A stretch of DNA of 64,000 nucleotides. It comes from Roseiarcus sp963726105. GTDB lineage: Bacteria > Pseudomonadota > Alphaproteobacteria > Rhizobiales > Beijerinckiaceae. The stretch spans positions 248,001-312,000 of the forward strand of contig CAVSBJ010000004.1 in assembly GCA_963726105.1 (NCBI GenBank), read 5' to 3'. Below, piece after piece: positions 1-9,500 of the stretch (positions are counted from its first letter, which is position 1; every line of letters starts with the position of its first letter). Both the position numbers and the translations under genes were made by a program. The notes beneath the pieces are model-generated. The model did not search any database. It saw only the letters and a list, made by a program, of their open reading frames with translations, and had not been told where the DNA came from.

Positions 1-2
1 TG

Positions 3-491
3 CGCAAGGGAGACAAGACGCGCGCACTGGCGCTGGAAGACTTCTTCATCGCCTATGGCAAGCAGGATCGCGAGCCGGGCGAGTTCGTCCTGGCCGCCGA
101 GGCGCCGCCGCTCGCCGCCCACCAGCGCTACCGCGCCTTCAAGGTGTCGAAGCGCTTCGATGAGGACATTTCCGCCGTCATGCTCGCGGTGCGCTTCGAC
201 CTCGATGGACGGGAAATTCTCAGCGCGCGCATTGCCTGCGGGGGCATGGCGGCGACGCCAAAGCGCGCTGAGAAGGCTGAGCGCGCGCTTGCGGGCGCTA
301 GCCTCGACTCGCCCGCGACCTGGCGCCGTGCGCGTGAGGCGATCAACGAGGACTTCACCCCGCTCACCGATATGCGGGCGACCGCCGCCTACCGTAAGAC
401 GGTTGCCGCCAACCTGCTCGAAAAGGCGCTTATGGAAATCTCCGGCGCGACCGCGCCAACGCGGATTGGAATGCTGCATGCCGCCGAGTGA
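3..491 (+). CDS. xdhA: Xanthine dehydrogenase small subunit, 3' end only
   Basis: This is the last 162 residues of the FAD/[2Fe-2S] subunit of xanthine dehydrogenase; the start lies left of the window. The frame is open from base 3 to the TGA at 489-491. The visible part matches the C-terminal CO-dehydrogenase-flavoprotein-like domain: a KVSKRFDEDISAV strand, RIACGGMAATPKRA, then the helical FTPLTDMRATAAYRK tail that closes the FAD domain. The protein passes electrons from the molybdenum subunit to NAD+ during hypoxanthine/xanthine oxidation. Its end overlaps the xdhB start by 14 bases, so the genes are translationally coupled. Identity follows from this tail and the order xdhA-xdhB-xdhC. Confidence 0.9.
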   Translation, partial: RKGDKTRALALEDFFIAYGKQDREPGEFVLAAEAPPLAAHQRYRAFKVSKRFDEDISAVMLAVRFDLDGREILSARIACGGMAATPKRAEKAERALAGASLDSPATWRRAREAINEDFTPLTDMRATAAYRKTVAANLLEKALMEISGATAPTRIGMLHAAE

Positions 492-2805
492 TGACTCAGC
501 CGTCCTCGACGCGCCCGCGACCACGGTGGTTCACAAGCCGTTGCCGCATGATTCCGCGCGCCTGCACGTCCAGGGCGCGGCGACTTACGTCGACGATATT
601 GGCGAGCCCGCGGGCACGCTGCACATCGCGATCGGCATGGCCAACAAGGCCTCCGGCAAATTGAAGAGCCTGGGCCTGGAGGCGGTCCGTGGCGCCCCTG
701 GCGTCGTCGCCGTTCTGACCGCGGCCGACATTTCGGGCAAGAACGACGTCGCGCCGGTCTTCGCCGATGAGCCGTTGTTCGCCTTCGATGAGATTCTGTT
801 CCACGGCCAGGCTTTGTTCGCGGTCGTCGCGCGCACGCGCGATCAGGCGCGCCGGGCGGCGCGGCTCGCGAAGATCGACATCGAGGCCGGAGCGCCGGCC
901 GTCACGATCGCCGATGCGCTTGTCGGCGGCGCGCGAGTTCAAGACGACTATGCGTTCGGCCGCGGCGACGCGGCGACCGCGATCGACAAGGCCCGACGCC
1001 GGCTGGATGGCGAATTCTCTATCGGCGGCCAGGAGCACTTCTATCTCGAGGGGCAAGCGTCCTTCGCCTTTCCCGGCGAAGCGGACGAGATGACCGTCCA
1101 TGCTTCGACGCAGGATCCGACCGAGACGCAGCACATCGTCGCCCGCATCCTTGGAATACCGGACGCCTTCGTCACTGTGGAGACGCGCCGCATGGGCGGC
1201 GGCTTCGGCGGCAAGGAAAGTCAGGCTTGCGCCTGGGCTGCGATTGCCGCGCTTGCTGCGCGATTGACGGGTCGACCCTGCAAAGTCCGCCTCGATCGCG
1301 ACGACGACTTCGCCTTGACCGGCAAGCGCCACGATTTCCGCGCCGATTGGCGCGTGGGTTACGACGACGAGGGCGTGGTCGCCGGTTACGAAGTCGCGCT
1401 CAACGCGCGATGCGGCTGTTCCGCCGATCTTTCGCCCGGCGTCTGCGACCGTGCGATGTTTCATGCCGGCAACGGCTATTGGCTCCCTGACGTTTCGATC
1501 CTGACGCGCCGCCTGAAGACCAATACCGTATCCAATACCGCTTTCAGAGGCTTTGGCGGGCCGCAAGGCATGATCGCCATCGAGCGTGTCATGGACGCGA
1601 TCGCGCGCGAGCGCGGTCTCGATCCGCTCGACGTGCGCAAGGCCAATCTTTTGCGCGCCGGTTTCGATCGCACCCCGTACGATCAGACGGTCGAGGACTT
1701 CCAGACGCAGCGGGCGATCATCGAGGAGCTTGAGGTCTCGAGCGCCTATCGCGCCCGGCGCAAGCGGATCGCCGCCCTCAACGCGGAGAGTCCAATCATC
1801 AAGCGGGGCATTGCGCTGACGCCGGTGATGTTCGGGATCTCCTTCACGCTGATCCCGCTCAATCAGGCCGCCGCGCTAGTGCACGTTTATTCCGACGGCT
1901 CGATTCATCTCAACCACGGCGGCACCGAGATGGGGCAGGGCCTGTTCACCAAGGTCGCTCAAATCGTGGCGGAAGAGTTCGGCGTGCCGCTGCATTTTGT
2001 CCGCATCACCGCGACCAACACCGCCAAGGTTCCCAACGCCTCGCCGACCGCCGCTTCCTCCGGGACCGACCTCAACGGCATGGCGGGGAAAATCGCCGCA
2101 GGCGTGATCCGAGAGAGGATGACGGCTTATGCATCGGGAGCGTGGAACGTTGCGCCCGAGGCGATCGAGTTCCGCGATGCGCGTGTGTTCGCCGGCAACG
2201 TCTCCATGAGCTTCGGCGAACTCGCCAAAGCATGCCGGCTTGCTCGCGTGCAGTTGTCGCACTCCGGCTATTACAAGACGCCGGAGATCCACTGGGACCG
2301 GCTCAGGGCGAAAGGACGTCCGTTCCTCTACTTTGCTTACGGCGCCGCCTGCTCCGAGGTCGCAATCGACACGCTGACGGGTGAAATGCGGGTCCTGCGC
2401 GCCGACCTGCTGCATGACGTTGGCGCATCGATCAATCCGGCGATCGACATGGGGCAGGTGGAAGGCGCTTTCATTCAGGGTATGGGCTGGCTGACGACCG
2501 AGGAGCTCGTATACGACGCCAACGGACGGCTGCTCACTCACGCGCCCGCGACCTACAAAATCCCCGTGGCCTCAGACACGCCTCCCATTTTCAACACGCG
2601 GCTTTTCACGCGGCCCAATCCGACTCCGAGCATTTACCGCTCGAAGGCGGTCGGCGAACCGCCGTTGATGCATGGAATTTCGGTCTATTCCGCGATTCTC
2701 GACGCGGTCCACGCGACGAACCCGAAAGGTCAGCCGAAGCTTGAAGCGCCATGCACGCCGGAATCAATCCTGAACGCGATCGCATCGCTGAACGCGCCGG
2801 GCTGA
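478..2805 (+). CDS. xdhB: Xanthine dehydrogenase molybdopterin-binding subunit
   Basis: This is the molybdenum-cofactor subunit (775 residues), which hydroxylates hypoxanthine and xanthine towards urate. The ATG at 478 was chosen because it overlaps the xdhA stop and is followed at once by the family N-terminus (HKPLPHDSARLHVQG). A longer open frame upstream is only read-through of xdhA in another frame. Visible motifs are GGGFGGKE at residues 240-247 (cofactor-binding glycine loop), the ATNTAKVPNASPTAASSG segment in the second Moco domain, and KAVGEPPLM near residues 723-731, whose Glu (about 727) is the catalytic base of the family. Length is normal for bacterial XdhB. It sits in an operon between xdhA and xdhC. 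Confidence 0.95.
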   Translation: MPPSDDSAVLDAPATTVVHKPLPHDSARLHVQGAATYVDDIGEPAGTLHIAIGMANKASGKLKSLGLEAVRGAPGVVAVLTAADISGKNDVAPVFADEPLFAFDEILFHGQALFAVVARTRDQARRAARLAKIDIEAGAPAVTIADALVGGARVQDDYAFGRGDAATAIDKARRRLDGEFSIGGQEHFYLEGQASFAFPGEADEMTVHASTQDPTETQHIVARILGIPDAFVTVETRRMGGGFGGKESQACAWAAIAALAARLTGRPCKVRLDRDDDFALTGKRHDFRADWRVGYDDEGVVAGYEVALNARCGCSADLSPGVCDRAMFHAGNGYWLPDVSILTRRLKTNTVSNTAFRGFGGPQGMIAIERVMDAIARERGLDPLDVRKANLLRAGFDRTPYDQTVEDFQTQRAIIEELEVSSAYRARRKRIAALNAESPIIKRGIALTPVMFGISFTLIPLNQAAALVHVYSDGSIHLNHGGTEMGQGLFTKVAQIVAEEFGVPLHFVRITATNTAKVPNASPTAASSGTDLNGMAGKIAAGVIRERMTAYASGAWNVAPEAIEFRDARVFAGNVSMSFGELAKACRLARVQLSHSGYYKTPEIHWDRLRAKGRPFLYFAYGAACSEVAIDTLTGEMRVLRADLLHDVGASINPAIDMGQVEGAFIQGMGWLTTEELVYDANGRLLTHAPATYKIPVASDTPPIFNTRLFTRPNPTPSIYRSKAVGEPPLMHGISVYSAILDAVHATNPKGQPKLEAPCTPESILNAIASLNAPG

Positions 2806-2814
2806 GGGGCGGCG

Positions 2815-3819
2815 ATGAAAGCCTTCCGCCGTCTCATCGAAGCGATTGAAGCCGAGGGCTCGGCGGCCTTAGTGACGCTCGCTCGCGTCGAGGGTTCGAG
2901 CCCGCGTGAAGCTGGAGTGCGAATGGTGGTCCGGCCGTCGGGCGGCTTCCACGGCACGATCGGCGGCGGTACGCTCGAATTTGCCGCGCTCGAAGCGGCG
3001 AACGAGGCCTTGAGACGAGGACGGGGGCCTGCGCAGCGTCGTTCGCTCGCGCTTGGGCCTGAGCTTGGGCAGTGCTGCGGTGGCCGCGTCGAATGGCGAG
3101 TTGAGACCTTCGACAAGCGCGATCTCGACGATCTCTCCGCATTTGCGATCGCCGAAGGCGGCGCCTCAGTGGCGCTCAGGGCGGGGTTGGGGCCTGACGG
3201 GCGAGTTCAGCGCACGCTCGGTTCGAGCGCGAGCGAGCGCAGGTTGGCGCGTCTGGAGGAAGCGAGCTGGACCGAACCGCTCGGCGTGCTGGCGCGCGCG
3301 GTCTATCTGTTCGGCGCCGGTCACGTCGGACGGGCATTGGCGCTTGCACTGGCGCCGCTGCCTTTCGCGGTGCGCTGGATCGATTCCAGGCGCGACGCGT
3401 TCCCCACACACACGCCCGCGAACGTCACGCTCATTCATGCGTCGGAACCGGTGGCTGAACTCGCCAGCGCGCCCGACAAGGCGCTCGTCGTCGTGATGAC
3501 GCATTCGCACGCACTTGATCTCGAAATTGTCGCAGAGGCGCTGCGGGTCGAGCGCTTCGGTTATGTCGGCCTCATCGGCTCGGCGACGAAACGGGCGCGG
3601 TTCTTGAGCCAGATGCGTGCGGCGGGCCTCACAGAAGTTGAGCTCGCTCAACTCGTCTGCCCGATTGGAGTGGCGGGCCTCGAATCCAAGGATCCGGCGG
3701 TGATTGCAGCCTCAACAGCCGCGCAGCTTCTGATCGTCAGCGAAAGCCTGGCGAGGGAGGAGGATGAGGCGCCGGGCGCAAGACTTTCGAATGGCTCGCC
3801 GGCTTCCATGCGTGGATAA
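2815..3819 (+). CDS. xdhC: Xanthine dehydrogenase accessory protein XdhC
   Basis: This 334-residue protein is the XdhC/CoxI chaperone that binds the molybdenum cofactor, promotes its sulfuration and inserts it into XdhB. The N-terminal XdhC domain carries EGSSPREAG and GTIGGGTLEF, followed by GQCCGGRVEW. A Rossmann domain begins at LFGAGHVGRAL (glycines from residue 167) and continues through VVMTHSHALD and YVGLIGSATKRARF, all typical of the family. It starts nine bases after the xdhB stop and is the last gene of the operon. The next gene runs on the other strand. Confidence 0.93.
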   Translation: MKAFRRLIEAIEAEGSAALVTLARVEGSSPREAGVRMVVRPSGGFHGTIGGGTLEFAALEAANEALRRGRGPAQRRSLALGPELGQCCGGRVEWRVETFDKRDLDDLSAFAIAEGGASVALRAGLGPDGRVQRTLGSSASERRLARLEEASWTEPLGVLARAVYLFGAGHVGRALALALAPLPFAVRWIDSRRDAFPTHTPANVTLIHASEPVAELASAPDKALVVVMTHSHALDLEIVAEALRVERFGYVGLIGSATKRARFLSQMRAAGLTEVELAQLVCPIGVAGLESKDPAVIAASTAAQLLIVSESLAREEDEAPGARLSNGSPASMRG

Positions 3820-3891
3820 TCTCGACATTTAGCTCGTTTTGACCACTCCGTGTCGTGCGCAAGCGCCATGGAATAAATCGTCTGCGTCACT

Positions 3892-4631
3892 CTATGAACG
3901 GCGCTTCCGCGCGACACGTTTGGCCTTGGTGAGACGCTTCGGCTTCGCTCGGGTTTCAACTAGCGCCGCAATGCGCGCCTGAACATCTCCGCCGTTTGAC
4001 TTCAAGCGCTCGCCGATCCGACCGACTTCCTCATCGAAAGTATCGCCGGGCGACCAAGTGAAAGAGCGATTGCGTAGAGCCGCGCGAGCGTTTCGAGTTC
4101 GCGCGCCCGGACCAGCGCAGCTTCCAGTGTGGGCCCAGTGGTCATCGCGCAATAGTTGCTGAGCAGCACCGCGTGGCTTTGGTCCAGCGCCTCAAGCGCG
4201 AGCTCCGCCAGTTCCTTGGTGCCGGCGGGCGCATATTTGGCGCACCGGACGATCGGCGCGCCAAACAGCGCGATCATCGAGTGGGCAGCCTGGATCGGTT
4301 TGCGTGCCATGGCGAGAGCAGTGGCGTAAGGCGACTGGAAACGCACAATGCCGCCGATATCGGGGCGGGCTCGCACAATATCGAGGTGAATGCGCCATTC
4401 GCCTGTTGGCTTCCTAGGACCTTTCCAGGCGCCGTATTCGCCGACCAAGGGCATGAGCGCGATCATCGCCGGCCGCAGGTCGGCATAACTCGCCCCGCTC
4501 GGCGTGATGAGCAGTAAATCTTTGAAGCGCGCCGAAATGTCGCCGACAAGGGCGCCGTCAAGTTCGGCGGCGACGACCGTTGCGCCATGGGCGATGATCA
4601 ACTCGCGCAGCGCCTTCTCAGTCGTGGCCAT
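3892..4631 (-). pseudogene. Class II aldolase/adducin-family protein, one-base frameshift
   Basis: The frame from 4631 encodes a class II aldolase/adducin domain: ELIIAHGATVVAAELDG, a TPSGASYADL phosphate-loop-like segment, HLDIVRARPDIGGIV, and an LEALDQSHAVLLSNYCAMTTG core. At about 4034-4037 the frame is lost just before the usual C-terminal helix. The reading LGRPAILS continues in another frame as EEVGRIGERLKSNGG and ends in a Lys/Arg-rich tail at 3892. One missing base (restoring LSDEEVG) repairs it. Metal-binding histidines usual in the family (HxH after the core strand) are only partly visible, so activity and substrate (sugar phosphate or a keto-acid) are unknown. It may be an indel error or a real pseudogene. 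It is convergent with xdhC. Confidence 0.7.
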
Positions 4632-4845
4632 GTCCCCCGCTTTCGTCCGACGCCAACCCGCGTTTCGGGCTAGCTTTTGAGAGAAGATCGCTCAGGAAAT
4701 CAAGTTGTGAACTGCTAACTGACGAAGCGGGTTTTCGGTCCGGCGGCGCCATCTGTTCTATCCTATCGCGTTTGCGCGCGTCGCCAGCCTATAATGTGTT
4801 CGGCGTCTCGAAGCGCCAGCTCGCGCCCTTCAATCTGGAGACCAA

Positions 4846-6375
4846 GTGTCGCGACATCCATCCGCCAATTTGTTTGATCTCATTGCCGCGCGAGCGCCCC
4901 ATCCGGGCAAGCTCGCTCTGGAGACCCAAGACGCCACTGCGCTGACCTACGGCGAGTTGTTCGAACGCTCAGCTCAGGCGGCCAGTGCGCTGGTCGCCCT
5001 TGGAGTCAAGCCCGGCGACAGGGTCGCGGTCCAGCTCGAGAAGTCAACCGACGTGATTGTCGTTGCTCTGGCTTGCCTCCGCGTGGGCGCGGTGCTGCTG
5101 CCGCTGAACACGGCCTATACGCTCGCCGAGCTCGAATATTTTCTTGGCGATGCCGAACCCTCGCTCACCCTCTGCCGTCCCGACCGGTTAGAGCCGATTC
5201 GTACGCTCGCGCGGGCGCTCAACTTGCGTTCGGTCGAAAGTCTCGGCGTCAAAGGCGATGGAACGTTCGCCATGGCGATCGACAACGCGTCAGCCGAGTT
5301 CGAAACCAGGCCACGGGCGAGCGACGATCTGGCCGCGATCCTCTACACCTCGGGCACCACCGGCCGTTCGAAAGGCGCGATGCTGACGCACGGGAATTTG
5401 TCGTCGAACGCGCTGACTCTGATCGACTGTTGGCGCTTTGGCCCCGCCGACAAACTCATTCACGCGCTGCCCGTTTTTCATACGCATGGGCTGTTCGTGG
5501 CGGTCAACGTCGCGCTGCTGTCCGGGGCGACAATGATCTTCATGCCCAGGTTCGAGCCGGAAGCGGTTATCGCGGCGCTGCCGGAAGCGACAGCCATGAT
5601 GGGGGTGCCGACTTTCTACACCCGGCTGCTCGACCAACCCGCCCTCGGTCGCGACCTTTGCGTGAATATGCGCCTCTTCGTCTCGGGCTCTGCGCCGCTG
5701 CTTGCCGAGACTCACGCGGCCTGGCGGGAGCGCACCGGCTTCGCAATTCTCGAGCGCTACGGCATGACCGAAACCAACATGATCACATCGAACCCTTGCG
5801 ACGGTGAACGCCGGCCGGGCGCCGTCGGGTTTGCCCTTCCAGGGGTGAGCGTGCGCATCGCCGACGAGAGCGGCGCGCCGGTGCGGGCTGGCGAAATCGG
5901 CGTTGTCGAGGTCAAAGGACCCAACGTCTTCGCTGGCTATTGGCGGATGCCGGAAAAGACGAAGCAGGAGTTTCGCGCTGACGGCTATTTCATCACTGGC
6001 GACCTGGCCCAGGTTGACGGCGATGGCTACATCCACATCGTCGGGCGGGCCAAGGACTTGGTGATTTCCGGCGGCTTCAATGTGTATCCGAAGGAGGTCG
6101 AGACCGAGATCGACGCGATCGAGGGTGTGCTTGAGAGCGCTGTTTTTGGTGTCCCGCATCCCGATTTTGGCGAAGCCGTGACAGCGGCCGTCGTTGCACG
6201 CGCCGGCGCGACGCTGAGCGAATCGGCCATTCTTCTGGCGCTCGGCCAACGCCTGGCCAAGTTCAAGGCGCCCAAACAGATCGTCCTCGTCGATTCTCTG
6301 CCGCGCAACGCGATGGGAAAGGTGCAGAAGGCCGCGCTGCGGGAAGCTTATAAGGACATTTATCGCAGCCTCTGA
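4846..6375 (+). CDS. matB: Malonyl-CoA synthetase-like acyl-CoA ligase (MatB type)
   Basis: This 509-residue ANL-superfamily adenylate-forming enzyme probably activates malonate (or methylmalonate) to the CoA thioester through an acyl-AMP. The AMP-binding P-loop ILYTSGTTGRSKG spans residues 165-177, followed by LPVFHTHGLFVA, the YGMTETNM signature, GYFITGDLAQ and the hinge region. The catalytic lysine lies in NAMGKVQK (about residue 492). The whole pattern, including the short length and PVFHTHGLF, fits MatB rather than long-chain ligases. The start is a GTG at 4846. No malonate decarboxylase or transporter is adjacent, so the substrate is inferred from family resemblance only. Confidence 0.8.
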   Translation: MSRHPSANLFDLIAARAPHPGKLALETQDATALTYGELFERSAQAASALVALGVKPGDRVAVQLEKSTDVIVVALACLRVGAVLLPLNTAYTLAELEYFLGDAEPSLTLCRPDRLEPIRTLARALNLRSVESLGVKGDGTFAMAIDNASAEFETRPRASDDLAAILYTSGTTGRSKGAMLTHGNLSSNALTLIDCWRFGPADKLIHALPVFHTHGLFVAVNVALLSGATMIFMPRFEPEAVIAALPEATAMMGVPTFYTRLLDQPALGRDLCVNMRLFVSGSAPLLAETHAAWRERTGFAILERYGMTETNMITSNPCDGERRPGAVGFALPGVSVRIADESGAPVRAGEIGVVEVKGPNVFAGYWRMPEKTKQEFRADGYFITGDLAQVDGDGYIHIVGRAKDLVISGGFNVYPKEVETEIDAIEGVLESAVFGVPHPDFGEAVTAAVVARAGATLSESAILLALGQRLAKFKAPKQIVLVDSLPRNAMGKVQKAALREAYKDIYRSL

Positions 6376-6540
6376 GAGAATGCCGCGGCGCGCTCCCTCG
6401 AAGACGCACTTCGGCGAGAGCGGATGTGGCCGGCGCACTGATCTCGCGCTCGTTTCGCCTCGGGGGCTTTCGGAGGCGTTTTAAGCCGCAAGTCGAAAGC
6501 GTTGTTTCGCCAGCCGCAATCAAGCGCTTCGCGTCCAGTG

Positions 6541-6574
6541 TGATGTCATGCCCGCTTCGGCGGGCATGACATCA
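6541..6574. terminator. 15-bp perfect hairpin with TTCG loop between convergent genes
   Basis: A 15-base stem (6541-6555 pairing with 6560-6574) closes on the very stable tetraloop TTCG. It lies between the end of the ligase gene (6375) and the end of the GPR-like gene (6597), which converge here. No long T run follows on either strand, so it could act as a bidirectional terminator or 3' stabiliser, or be a member of a REP-like intergenic repeat family. Confidence 0.6.
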
Positions 6575-6596
6575 GCGACGCTTTATCGGGTCCGGT

Positions 6597-9500
6597 CTAG
6601 CCCAGCTTCCCCGAGGCATGCGCGAGAATCGTGTAAACTTTGCCAGTGTTGGATAGCAGGTAGGCCCGCCACTGCGCGCCGTCGCGATCGTTCTGGCCGA
6701 TCTTCGACAAGAGGCGCTCGAACTCCTGCATATAGCGCGTCGTCGTCTCCCGGAACTGGGGGTCGGAGCGAAAGCGCCGCCGAAGCTCATCGAACGCCTG
6801 TTGGCCGGCCTCCGTGTAGAGGCGGCGTGACACAGCGCCGGTGTCGCCGCGGCGCCATCGATCCCACATTTCCACCGCGGCGGCATTGTCGATGAGGCTG
6901 GAGATTTCCCGGCTCAGCGCCTCGAGCGTTTCCGCGCCTATGGACGCGGTCTCCTCCGGATCGTCGCGGGAGGCAGCCGCAAGCAGGTTCGAGAGCCATC
7001 CGGGCTGCCCGCGATCGGCGGCAAACGCCGGCGCCGAGGCTGTCGGCGCCGCAACCGGCCGCGGCGCGGCGGGGGGCGACCCCGGCCAAGCCTGCGGTTG
7101 AGCCCGCGCGAATGGCGGAGCCGGTTCCGAGCCCCCGATCCGCCCTAACGTCTGGTTCTCAGTTGCAGGCGCGGCATTTGCTTCCGCCACGGGCGCGAGG
7201 ACTTCGGATTGAGTTGGGGACTCGAGCTCACGCGCCCTCTCGACGGCGCGCAGCAGAGGCTTCTCAAAGCGCGCGCCTGCGACCGCCGTCGCCGCGGTCG
7301 GTTCGACGACGTCGTAGGTCGCCCCCGACTCTGACACCAGCGCCGCAAGCTCCTTCAGGGCGCGGATCTGATCGGAAACGACCCGCCGCATCGCGTCTGC
7401 GGTTTCGCTTGTCTCCTGCGGCAGATCAAGCACCCCGCGACGGAGTTCCTGCCGGGTCTGGTCGAGTTCCCGCTGAACTTGGCTCGCCATGTTCTTCACT
7501 TCGGCAACCAATTCACGGAACCGGTCGGCGGCATGATCAAGCGCGCCGGTCAGCTGCGCATTGGTCTGTTCGATGGTCGCCTGCAGTGTTTGAGTCGTTC
7601 GCTCGCGCTCTTTTGCCGCCGTATCGCGAATGGTCTCGAACTGGCCTGCGACGGCAATCGACGCGCCCCTTGTCGCAGCGGCGAGCGCGGCGCTGATTTC
7701 CTGGGCGCGAGCTTGAGACCGAGCGAAACTGTCTTCCACGTTCGCCGCGAAGCGCCCGAGTGTCGCCTCGAAGGCTTCACTGCGGCCCGAGATATCGCCG
7801 ATGAGCGCTTGGAGGCTGCTGCGGCGGCGTTCGAGAGCGGAGTCGAGCGACTGCTGCTGCTGCGCGAGATCGCGTCCGACAATCGCGAGAGCTTCCGCAT
7901 GCTGGGCGAGTTGCTCGGCAAGCGTGCTCGCGTCGGACTGGGTCGAGGCCGAGAGGCGTCCCAGAGCGGCGACCTGCGATGAGATGCCGCCGAGCGCATG
8001 TTGGAATTCCTCGACGCGCGTCGCGAGCCCACTTTGAACGGAGGCGAGCCGATCTCCGGCCGATCCAATCGCCTGATCGATGACGGCGCTGGTTTGATCG
8101 AGGTTGTCGATCACGGATGTCAATTCGTGGCGCAACCGCTCGCCGGTCCCGGAAAGAGAGCCAACCGACTTTTCAGCGCTGCGGGTTACGGTTTCGCTGA
8201 GCGAGACGCTCGAAGCTTCAACCTGCTCGGTCAAACGCTTGAGCAATGCTTCGATCGTCTCCGCCGACCGGTGGGTGACGTCGGCGGCGACGTTGCGCAG
8301 CGCCTCGCTGGAATCGGCGACCTCGGAACGCAGCTGCCCCGTCAGAGCGCTCAACGCGCGCACCGGATCCGCGGCGCTGCCATTGACGGCCGCGATAAGT
8401 TCGTCTGTGCGCCGTGTCAGGAGCGTTGCAAGGCCGGCCATCTGCTGGTCGAGCGTATGCATCGCGCGCTCGCCGACCCCGATGAATCTCGCTGAAACAT
8501 CATCTCCCCGTTCTCCGAGGGCGGTCACCAGATCGGCGCCCTTGCCTTCGATGACCTCGCGCAAGTCATCGACCTTTGCCCTGATCGCGCTGGCGACGGC
8601 GGCGCCGCGCGCCGACCAGATTGATTCGGCTTCCGACGCTGCTCTCGTCAGAACGTCGCTCATCGCCTGAATGCGAGCGACAAGGCGTTCATCGATGGTC
8701 TCGGTGTTTCGATTTGCCGCCTCCACCATGTCGGCGAGCCGCACGTCAATGATTCGCGTGCTTTGGTCCGCGGCCTCGGCGAGCGCGGCCAGACGCGCGT
8801 CAAAGATCTGCACGCTTTGTTGTGTAGCGTCGGCGACAACGACTTTGTGAGAGTCGAACGCGGCGCCGATCGACGCCTTGTGCAAGTCGAGCATCGCTGT
8901 GACTTGCTGAGCCTGCTCGCCGACCTTGCCCTCCAGCTCGGCCCGGCTCGAGTCAAGGCGCCGGCTCAAGTCCCGCATCGGCGTGACAACCTGCTCGTTG
9001 AACTGATCGACGCTCACACCAAGCGACCGCGATACGTCTTCGACGCGGCCGGTCAAGGTCGCGTTGATGTCCCGGGCGACAGTCGACAGCGTTTGCGTCA
9101 GCTCTTCCGCGCGCCGTTGCAGTGCATCGCTGATTTCCGCAGATTTGGCACTCATGCCCTGCGTGATTTCGCGACCACCGTCTCCGAGCGCCTTGGCGGT
9201 TTCGAGAGTGGTGCGAGCGAGGGTCTCGGAGAGCGCCCGGCCGCGCTGTGCAAGCGCGTCTTCGATCCGCGCCAGAAGGCCTTCGAGCGTCGATGACACT
9301 TCGTGAAGTTTTGCTCCTGCGCGTTCCTCGACGGCTTGCAGGCGACGGTCGAACAGCGCCGCCGCCTCTTCGTTTCGCTGGCCGAGCTTCTCGTCGATCG
9401 CGCCGCCCCGGTTGACGAGAGTCTCCTCGATGGCGCTAAGCTTGTCGCCCAGATCGGCCACGAGAGCCGCGGATCGATCGTCAATTCGCCCGACGATTTC

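Noticed and set aside
55..477. Extended N-terminus for xdhB from base 55
   Set aside because: This stretch is the xdhA coding region read in another frame; the overlapping ATG at 478 gives the family N-terminus.
5290..6438. 382-codon open frame antisense to the acyl-CoA ligase
   Set aside because: Shadow of a well-supported ligase gene; no recognisable features.
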